From positions 34,611,501 to 34,675,500 of the forward strand of contig NC_058341.1 in NCBI RefSeq assembly GCF_905475395.1: a DNA stretch of 64,000 bases, given 5' to 3'. Each line of letters starts with the position of its first letter. Within the stretch, counting starts at the first letter, position 1. Under the pieces are notes generated by a model. The model saw only the letters and a list, made by a program, of their open reading frames with translations, searched no databases and was not told where the DNA came from. The stretch is from Chrysoperla carnea (lineage: Eukaryota; Arthropoda; Insecta; Neuroptera; Chrysopidae). Below are positions 26,701-38,700 of this stretch, one piece after another. The position numbers and the translations under genes are program-made.

Positions 26701-29700
26701 AACTTTTATTAGTCGAAACATTGTATGAGACATGATAATCTCCTCTCGTTAACTCTAGAAATCTAAAAATGTATTTCTAAAGACTAGAAAAGTGAAAGAG
26801 TATAAGACTTTTTACTTCTCTTCGAAGTTCGAATTGATCTGACAAAAATAGTAACGCAAAAATCCCTGATTATATCGTCAAAATTGGCGACCGACTAACA
26901 TGACCAGGAATTTTTCCCATAATTAAACATTATTTTTATCAGAAGTTTAATAACCGAACAGAACTGATTTCTGAAATGTTTTTGCTAACGAAAATATTCG
27001 AAAATTGACTCCTAGTATATCTACTAAAAGACTGAAATGAATCCTGCATTAATTCTTATAAAATTTTAAAAAGTATTCTGTATTCTCACATAACATTGCG
27101 AATTTTCTTATAGGATGGAGATATACATGCTAATTCACAGTACAAACGCGATTACAAAGCAACTAAGATGCGTTAAAATTTTAGTATTTACCAATAAATA
27201 CACCTTTAGAAACTGTGCTGAAGCTTTCTAGAAAAATAAATTGAAAATTTCATTTTTATTTTAATTGGTTGTTGTTATTCGGACGTAAACACAGCCTAAG
27301 AAAGAGCTGCACGAAATCCACTGCGCTTCCAAGTATTAAAAAATTACTTACTTCTCTTACTCCATCAGTTTTATTGAGTCCATCACTTGGAACCAATAAC
27401 AGTGTATCTCACATAAGCTCATAATTTTATTGTCCATTGACTTCTAAGAACTGTTAAGAAAACTAACTCTCTTCTTAAATATTAGAGCAACCCACCTTTC
27501 TCCTTCACTTCCTTATGATGATTGTCGTTTGCATGGTCCTCAAGTCTTGGCCTAATCTTGTGTAACGGACTAAACGAATATATATATTGTATTATGTTCA
27601 ATATTCTAACAAATAGCCATGTGTTTAATCGGCACATGTATTTCTGGCTTTAATCTATTATTAAAATGTATCACATGCTCGCTATTGCTCATCTTCATAG
27701 TTGATCTAACTAATTTATTTTGCAATGTGATGAAGACTGACGTTGCCTATTAAAAACTTAATAATAATAAAATTAAAATTAAAAAATATTAAAATTAAAC
27801 CATTTATAGACAACTTTATAATTTATTTTTCTTTAGATGTTTATCTTCAAAATATAAATATACCTACATGATGACAGGAAATAAAGTAATTTTCTACTTC
27901 AATCAAGAAAAATATATTAAAACAAATTGTTAATTTCCTTCATATTAAAACTAATTTAAATATAAAGTTATTTTTAAGAGTAAACAAATTTTAAATTTAA
28001 CAGTTTCAATTTTCATCTCAACATATAAAAGTTAAATTTTTTTGAAGAATTGTGTTGGTTTCATTGATTTTTTGATAAAATGGCTTCATTCAGCCTTTAT
28101 TTTCTTTTAATTACTTTTCTATTTGCTGGAATTGTTATAAGTAAGTACGCATTTTTCTTCTCTTCATTATGAAATTTTATTAATGACAATGGTTGGTTAT
28201 CCTAATTATACACTCCTCGATCCAGGAGATTCTTATCTTGTGTGTAATCATTTCTTAAACCTCCACATGTCAGAGAGATGACATATGTCAGAGATAAAGG
28301 CTAAAATGAACTGGCATTTTAATTTTCTAAGAACACGATAAGTGATAATAATTTTGTTTTATTAGAAGTAAAGACGTTAACGATTATATCTTCATGTCAG
28401 GACATACAATGCCTGATAGATGAGCGCTGGTGTTGACGGCACATGTTCACTTTTTTACGAAATATTCCAAAACATATAATCAGAATTTCTAAAAGAAATG
28501 TTTGTGAATTTACTTTTTTCGCCTCACTATATTTACAATTTATATTTCCAAAAGAACATAAAAAATGATTTATGTTAAATAGCTTTGAAATTTTTTGAGC
28601 TTCTTTGACGAAAGCGAACTAGTAAACATAATCGCTCTCGGATGCAAGGCATATTTCATTTCTACCTAGTTTAAATAAAAATATCTAAAATCCAACCGTC
28701 TTGAAATCAAATTTTTCGTGGCCATTCTAGTAAGTCTTCTATATCATAATAAAGTAATAGCAAGATTAATAGTGAGACGAAATAAGAGTGGCAGTTTTAT
28801 CACTACTTGGCAGTGTGAGCAATTATAATTAATGGGGCGGTAAAATTGATCACACTGTCGTCGATTGGATAAAACGGAGTAACCAACTCCACCCACATCA
28901 TTAATTGTATATTGGATGTAGTTTCAAATAAATAAAATAAATTAAATATTAATGATGTGGGTGGGCTCTTTTATAGATAGAAATCTGAAAAACAGAGATT
29001 AAACCCCATTATTATTATTACATAGTTATTTATTTGAAGAATAAAAAACAATATATCTCGTTTATAAGGTGCACCGGCTGATCCCCCTATAAGTGATGAC
29101 GAGATAAGAATGGCACATCCAATACTCAAAGAGGTGGACAATTCCTCATCAGAAGAAAGCAGTTTAATTGACGATATTATAAAAGTACCAAAATTAGTTG
29201 GGAAAAATATTGCCATACATGGACGAAAAATAGCAAATGCAACAATTGATTTTGCTGGCAATGCAATGGATGGAATCAGTGAAGGCGCAAAAAAATTTGC
29301 GGATAAATCCTATGGCATTGTACAAGATATTGCACAAAGGGCAACAGAATTTGGCAGTAAAGCTGTAGAATTTACAATGAAACCAATCAAAGCAATTGGT
29401 GATAAATTTAACAAACAGCCACAATTTAAATGGGATTCAGAAGAGGATGTTAATGCAGTAACTGACATTGAAGAATTTCCTTATATTGTCTCACTTCACA
29501 CCGAAAGATCATTGTGTAAGTTTATGTAATTTAGATTCAAAAAAGCAGGAGGGGAGTTTGTAAAACATGAGAAACATAATTTGTTAACTTAATTGTATAT
29601 ATGAGACCCCCACGAATACACTAACCCATGTTGCCGGAAATGTTGCTCAAATTCACAAAGTATTGCAACCCAAAATTTTTCCCCATTTTAGTGTGCTTCC

Positions 29701-32700
29701 TTATTTTAAGCACCAGGAGTAATGCTTAGAATGTCATGAAACACCTTATGTAACATATAATTTTACCCAAAATACCTCTGGAAATTGTTGACTTGAGTAA
29801 CAAGGAATACTTTTCAAATTTTTAAGGCGAAGTTATAAAATTTTTCTTCTTGGCTTCAGCATGCGTTTTTGAAGTTCTGAGGGTGCAAACTATATTAATC
29901 AGTTAACAAACCGTACTTCCAACTCCATTTAGAACACGATGTATGTAAGATGTAAGATGTTTTCAATGTTCTTTATTTTTAGCTTCTAAATTTTGTGCTG
30001 GTACAATTATTGCACCAAAATATGTTTTAACAGCAGCTCACTGCTTTGATTCAATTAATCTTGAAAATTTACATGTTGGTGTTGGAAAATTGGGAAATCA
30101 CCAGGTCACCAAAGTGGCTAATATTTATCAACATCCATGCTATGAGTAAGACTTTAACTTTGTTCTTAAGGCCTTCTGTTGAAATAGCCGTTTTAGATTT
30201 GTCACCACTGCAAGTCTTTTTGAATACTAAAGATTTTTTATATTTATGACGTCGGCGCATGTTATCCTCTATTTATCTAGTTTGGTCAAAGCGATGGCAT
30301 AGAAGTAACCAAGTTGTCAATTAAATAGATGCTTTTTAGAGTCATAAAATGAAAATTTAAATAATGGACGTTTTATTGAGAAGGCTTTTATTACTTATAT
30401 TACTGAGTCACGCACATAAAAGCTTGGCTCATCATTATTGTTAAGCTTAAAGCTGACAACACCAGGCTTGATCTAGATAGTAATATTTATTGTGATAATT
30501 GATGTAATTTTAGTAATATCATAATAATTACTACAATCTATGATAACGATATTCAATGCCATCATTAAACGGAACTCCCCAAATTTTTCTTAAATATTTG
30601 TTTAATCATTTTTCAAATCATTTTTGAGGGTACAACGTCTTATCGAATTAATTATTTAAATATTTCCAAGAATTTACAGGAAAAAAAATTCAAATTTTAT
30701 TTTAGCAAGAAGAAAATGACGAATGATATTGCATTATTAGAATTGCAAAATAAAATTCATATTTACGATAATGTTATTGATCAATTAGAATTGGAACAAA
30801 ATACAGAAACATTTGAAAACTTAAAAGCAATCCAATATGGACCCGATATGGCCAATAAATTTAATATACTATATAGCAATGTCACTGAAATCGAACCAGA
30901 CGGTAAGATTACTTCTTGGAAAAAAATATACATAAATGAAATCTTAAAATATGTAGATATCATCCAAAAAGTTAATTTCATCCTATTTATTAGACATATT
31001 CCTCGTAGACCGTAAGCCCACAATGAAGTGGGCTTATTATTAAGATGTGTAATAATCTTTTGTGAGTCGAATTTATGAAAATCGCCTATATTCGATGTTT
31101 CCACGGTTCTTTATTTACTGCCGTTAAAGCAAAAAATGTCCATTTTGAACCTTTTTTTAAAATATATGTTTCATGTTCTTTCTTCTTTTTCAAAATTAAA
31201 ATAGTATGTGGGTATCTATTTACATACTTCAACTTAATGACTGGCTAATAACTTTATAAAAAAGCGTTTTAACTAATGTGTTAATTTTTTCAGTCTGTGC
31301 CAAGTCTTTTGAAATAACAACGGCACAAATCTGTGTTGGTAAAACTGACAATACCGGAGTATGTACTGTTGAATCTGGTGCTCCATTAATACAAAAACTT
31401 CCCACAGAAAAGGTAATGTTGTCAAAGGTAAACCATTGAATGTGTAATATAAAATGAACTTTTTGTTTTTTATTCATTTTATGTAGGGAGAACGTCAAGT
31501 TTTCACTGGAATTGCATCATACACTGGCAGCGACTGTCATAAGGATCCAAGTGTATTCACACGTGTAGCTCCATATCAATTTTGGATTGTTACTGTTGTA
31601 ACCAAACATAAGAATACTGTGGCTGATAGCTGTTAGGTATAGAAGATTGGAAGATGTACTATTCGAAAACAACGAAAAATGTGATTCTGAATTTTATAAT
31701 TAAATTTTCAATCAATTAATTTGTAAAATTTACATTTAAAACGAAATAAACGCCTAAAAATATTCTCCCTTTGATGTTTTATTTACCTTTTTTTTTCCTG
31801 TTTTGATATTGCCAAATCACATAAAATAATTAATGATCTGTCATAGAAAATCTGAAGAAAATTTAAACCCTCGAGGCTAAGATTCATTGATGAAGACACA
31901 GAAAAAATGAACACATTCCAAACTTCTTCAGACTATATTACAGCCTATTCGCTCCGAGCGTGAATTTCGTTTCCATGACAACGATACACTACTTTAATTA
32001 TAGAATTAATGGATGCATATATAATTGTGTGGATTGCATTGAAAACTTACATTTAAAATTTAATATTCTTGTTTCACAAATTTAAATAAATAATTACGAT
32101 AATTAACATTTGAAAAATAATATTTGTACAATTTGATTTCTTATTTTCACAATTTTTAATGCATTAAGTTTAATTAATTCGTGTTTTTCAATCATTTTAA
32201 TTTGACAGTTTCTATATCATTAACATGTAAATAATTGCAAATTAGTCATAACAGCCCACTTTATCTCCAAAATTTTTCACTTAAAGCGCTGGCATCGATT
32301 TTATTATCCCCACCATGACTACGCACACAACGAATTTAAAATAGTAAATAATTAAATGAAAGAAAGTAACAAATTTTTGTTACTTTCTCCAAAAATTAAA
32401 AAAGATAATAAGATTTTGAATTCAACATCTTTTTTTTCTATGCTAACAGTTGAAATATCTGTTATAATATTGGGAAATGTTGTCGAATTAATATTTATCA
32501 ACAATTGGTCCAAATTTTTTGGGGAACTTTTGAGCCATTGGGAATATTAATGCATGGAACATACATATTTTATTGTCATTGTGTTAAAATGAAAAATAAT
32601 CGGGACTTGTATTGATTCAACTACAGAAGTCGACTAATAGTCGTATTAACATTTGGAAACTCTTCTTTGAGTACCTATTTACAAAAGTATTATTTGGGAA

Positions 32701-35700
32701 GTTAACTAGTCGTGTGTAGGTGGCCAGTCAGTTATTTGTAAACAGTGGCTTCCTGTAAATTTGATACCATAATATATTAAATAAATATACAACGGTGAGA
32801 ATTTTTGGGACTTCCATAATTGTTGATTTGCTAAACATATTTTAGTTTAACGTGCTGCATTTATTATTTGAAAATGTCTCAGTGACAAAAACAAAACGAT
32901 ATTTCGACGAGTATGCATTCCTTAATTTTGATAGAATAGTTTTAAGTGAAGGTACTACGAGCTGTGGTTTTTTCATCGTGGTTTATTTGAAAATATAATT
33001 TTTTCTAGAATTGCGTATGTGAATACCGGTAGTCTTGTGATGTAATTGTTCCAAATATCAACTTAAATGATAATATTATAAAATATACTAATAAACGTTT
33101 AAGGTAAAACTTATACCGGAAACTTTAAACCACATTCCAAGATCAACATTTTTGAATGATATATTTCTATCGAAAAATAATTATTTACATAAAAATTATT
33201 CTAGTGGGTGGAAAATTCTCTAAAATCAAAACCCTATTTATACTACTTTGGGTAGACATTACAAATTTCTTTCTGTTATAAACTATTGAAAACAATATTT
33301 CCAAATGTATTTCATAATATGAATAATAAAATGAATTTCATGACGACATTTTTGCCAAGAAGATTAATACTTATTGTCTACGGACGACTTATTTTGATGT
33401 TTAAATAAAATAATTTTATGTTAAAAATAAAATTATTTTATGGGTTTAGTAAGCCAGTTTATTTTATGGCAACTTTTTAGACAAAATATAACAGACTTTT
33501 AAATTAAAACTAACAAGCCTAAGATAGAGTCTGATGCGACCATTGTGGTTCACACGAATAACTTCCCAGCATAATAAAAAGTAATAAATGATTATAAAAA
33601 ATGTAAAAAATAAAAACTCGACCGATTCGAAACGACTCTATCGATGTTATGAAATTTTTTTCGGATCATAATGCCATTAATACTCTTTGATCGACACCTC
33701 AACGACGTTGATGTCATTTTTTGTACGCGCGATATCGATCAGGATAAAATTTTAGAAAAAACTCACCAGACTCGAAATGGCTCGACCGAATGTTATGAAA
33801 TTCTTTTCGGATCATATTGCCTTTAACACTGCTCGATCGACACCTCAATGAAGTCGATATCATTTTAACGTACACTCACAGTGCTAAAGCCTTGTCCTAA
33901 CCATGAAACGTAAAGATTAGAAACGAGAGACATATTACAATAACTTCCTATATTGGGAAGTTAAAAAAAAGATTTTATTAGAAATTTTAGTTTAAGTACA
34001 AATACAATTCAAAGAAACCATTCATGTGCCTTATTTTAGTATTCTTCATAAAAGCGTCCTAATAAAAAACTATGTCATTGAAAAAGCTCCCACCTGGGTA
34101 TTTGTTAATCATACATATCCGGTTAATTCCGAAATTTGGCTAGCCTTAGGCCAAAAATTCCAGTTTTTTTTTTCCTTTTTGGCCATAAGCCGAATTCGAT
34201 TAAGTCAAATTGTATTGTATTACTTTTCAGTACTAGTATTTGATTAACGAAAAATTTTTTATATTTGGGCTAAGAAATTAGAATGATATGCATGATTCCT
34301 TCCTTCTTGTTTTGATGTAGATAAAAATATGTAAATTAAAAACAAACACAAAAAAAGTTCTTGAATATTAAGAGTAACTACAAATAATGATGCTTAATCA
34401 TTAATCACAATTTACAAATAAACACAGGAACCAGTTTTCTGCGGGGGTCTTACACAAATTTCAATGCTTATCATTTTTTTACCACAAACATTAATTTGGA
34501 AAGGTATAAATATAAATTGTTTAAGCCATATTGTAAGTTTTATTGTTTCCATTTACATAAAGTGTACCTGTTTGTATATTGCAATGGCTCAATTATTATT
34601 TTCATTGCTTGTAATTACATCAGTAATTCTCACCGCACAATGTAAGTTAAAAGCTATTCATTATAAATTATAAATTACTATTACTTATTCATTATAAACT
34701 TTATTCGTTTATTTATTTTAATTCCATTACCTACCTTTATTATTTTACTAATTATATTACATTGTATTCATTTTTTATTGAAAAATTTATCTGTTGACCT
34801 TCAGTACGGTTTTCAATGTGAAGAAGATCTTGTAGTACAAATTCGTACAAATTCTTATAAAAATATTTCTTAAAATTTTCATTTTTCGATATAAAAATTT
34901 TAATTTAAGTTATTATTAACTGCTTCTAATTAATTTTGGAATCAATCTGTGTCTCAATCTATCACTACAATATTTTGCTAAGAATATACTTTTAATATAT
35001 AGATACACAAAATCAAACTATATACATCTATTTATTTGAATTTCTGTTCTCATGTCTAGGCGAAGATGTAGAAGAAGGATGGATAAATGGATACCAACAT
35101 ATTTTACCTTATGCTGTTTCGATTCAACATAGTCCGGATGGTAAGATTAATATAATAAAATATATGATCTTATTTTCATTAAAATTATGTTTTTAGGATC
35201 CAAATACGATCATGTTTGTACGGGAAGTATTATTAAAAAAAATTATATTTTAACATCAGCTAGTTGTTTTGATAAATTAAGCGATGATGGTAAATTAGCT
35301 GTAAATGTTGGAGTTAAAGAACATCACGATGAAAAAGGACAATTTGTCAATGTTCAAAAATTGGTACTACATCCTTCATATAACAAAGAGTAAGTAAAAT
35401 TTCGGATTTATTTAGCCTGGAATGGTCATAGGATGCAAGTTAATAAAGGTTGTGCGAACGATATACATGATAGGACAGAGAATTGTTTGCGATTTTGAAA
35501 ACTTTAAAAAAATGTCATCAATAGTTTTCAAAATATCTTTTTACCACCTTAAACCACGTAAAAACATTTGAAGAAATTAATTGTATTCTAAACTATATTT
35601 ACAAAGGTAATTGGGCTTGTTTAAAATGACAGATGAGCGTTGGATTTTGTGCGTACGACCAAAAAACAAAGCGTAAATTTTTCTGTATTTAATAGAAAAT

Positions 35701-38700
35701 GCATAATGTAAGTGTCCGCACAAAGCCGATACGCATTGTAATACTAATCAAGGCCATTGGAAGTATAATAACATTTTATTTACCACTATTACATGTAGTT
35801 AAAAATGTTAAGGAGAAAATTTGGAATAATTAATGGGATTTGTTTTTACAGACATCTTAAAATCACATAATTCTCGTACCACCCTGTATAATAGGATGGC
35901 TCAAAAATCAGATAGAAATTTTAAAAACCAATCACGTTTTAGATCGTAGAACTAAGAAATTTTTTTTAAACTAAATTATTGAAATTTTTTTTTGACTTTC
36001 AGAGACCCACTTAAGAAATTCGATATTGCTGTATTAGAACTTGCAGATTCAATCAAATTTAAACGTGAAGCACGAAACATTAATCTTCCTTCTAAAGATT
36101 TAGTAGCAGAAGGAAAAGGAGAATTGGTCGGTTGGAATGGATTAACATCAAAAACTCAAAAAACTGTTACCGATAAAGTTTACATTGCATCTGTATCTGT
36201 TTTGCCTTCTGATGGTAAATGAAACATTATTTACTTATAATTAAATTTTAGAAAATATGTTATTAAAAATTAAATTTAACGTTTAGCGCCATTTTCAAGT
36301 TTTCGTACTTTTACCATTTTAATTTTGGCATTTTTATTCGCAAATTTTTTTTCGTAACCTTATTCATCGATTGGCATAATATTATATTTTCTATTGAATA
36401 TTTGCTGGTATGGCTAGTGCTAAAAGATATTTCAATGAACTATATCTATTTTCAGAAATAGTCATTAATTTTAACATTTAATTTTATTTTAGATTGCAAA
36501 AAATCCTACCCAGATTTAACTGATGACCAATTTTGTGTTGGAGGAGTAAATACACCAGACGCTCCATGCAAAGGAACTCCTGGAATACCATTTGGCCAAC
36601 CTATCGTAAGTGCAGTTTGTACATTCAATATTATTATCGATTAAATTGAAAAATCAATTTATTGATATAAACAAACAAAACCAATTCTTATATGTGATTT
36701 AATGAATTTCGGATGGTATTTTTACTAAACTTTGCTTAGGCCACATTTTTTAAGCAATCCGTTGCGGGGATATATGTGCTTACATTTTATTTTTCATAAA
36801 AAATATCTTTCATATCGTAAGCATATTTGTGAGGATCGATCATAATTCGTATCTTTGACTATTAATAATTGTATTTTATTCAGTGTATCAAATAGCCTGA
36901 AAACTATTATAATAGAACTGATACAAGAAAACATTAAAATATGTATTTTTGGTTACCTATGTACTACACAAATTAAACTATATTTTCTTTTTTTTATCAG
37001 CGTGGATTTACTATAACTGGACTTGCATCAAGTTGGCCAGAAACCTGTGATGGTCCTGCATTATTTACAAAGGTCACTCCATTCTTAGATTTTATACAAG
37101 AAGCTATAACCAACTAAACCAAAGACGAGATCATCATAATAATTTTTTGAAAAGAAGTGTTTTATGAATTTTGTTGTTGTATTTTAAAAATTTAATTCAT
37201 TTAATAAACGTTAAAAATTAAAAAAATTTCTTTGTCTTTTTAGTTATATTAATTCCCTTTTTATTAATAGACTTACACACTGTATCAAATATCTATATTT
37301 ATTTCTCCCCGCCACCTTTGAGCGTCTATAGCGACATGATTTAGTTCAAATGAGTTGAAATTAATTATACAAGGTTATTAACAAAATATAACGATGTTAT
37401 AACAAGTGAAATTTACAAAATTTAAAAAATCCCCGAAAAATGTTTCGGAACATCATAGTCTTCTGGAAAATGATTGAGAAGATCATTGCCTGTTTTAAAA
37501 GTTTATTTCACATACATAGCGATCAAACTGATATCACCCCTTTTTGATTCGAGGGTTAAAAACGGCATTTAATCCGAGAAATTTGGAGATTTTCTGGGAA
37601 AAATCGCATTTTCGACATTTTTATGGCTTTGCACATCTACTCAATCTCTAAAAATTGAGCTTTAAGTTTGAAAATCAGTATGCATTGGGTTAGTATTAAA
37701 TAGATATCTTTTGGTAGTATAGACACTCAAGTTTCCCTTACCTTTTTAACGTCGAAATGTCGTGGATTTTCATGATATAAAGCGCTTGGGAAATTATAAT
37801 TACAATTTTATTCACGTGTTAAATAAAGTAAGTGTAGCTTGTATTAAAATGTAATAATAATGACAATTTATTATTGTACATTAAAGACTCAAAAATTGGC
37901 AAATGTTAATTATAGTTACAAAGATTAGTTAAATTTTCAAAGTTATTAGTTACAAAGGTTAGTTGAAGGACAATATTTTCTTGACATTTTAACGTTCTAG
38001 AAAACTTGAATCACCCATACATACAGAAATGACCTTTTTCTTTACTAAAAAAAGTTACTGCTTATCCAGAAGCATTCGCAGTACTATGCGAAATGTTGTC
38101 AAGAATTTTTTTACTAACAAATTATATTAAAATGAATAGGATTTTTTTGCAATTAAAATAATAGTATTTGAACTGGTATAACCAAAAGTAATATTTTAAT
38201 TGGTCGTGAGTAGGTGGTCATAATTTTATCTGCAAACAATGGTTTCCTGTGTATTACTTACCATAATATTTTAAATAAATAAACAACGATGGAATTTTTG
38301 GGACTTCCATAATTGTTGATTTATCTAACATTTAGTATTTATTATCTTGAAACATACAATTCAAGGAAAAATAGAAATATTCAAAAATGTTTACCTAGGT
38401 TCGACTTTATCGATAAATTTCCACGAGTACAACTTTTGTATATAACAATTCAGCCACCGTATGTTTGTGTCAAAAATTGTCAATTGATTTGAAATTTTGA
38501 GCGGTCGTTGCATGTTTATCCAAGAGTGTTTTTATGTGCTTTGTGTCCCGAAATTCCATAATACTAGATTATATGATTCTTTTAAAGTAAATCATTTCTT
38601 TTCATTTCATTTAACATTCATTGTTGTTACGGACCGACAGAGACGAGTTTTGCTCGTGATCTGTAGTCCTCCCAATGTTGTTGTCATTATGAAAAGGGTG

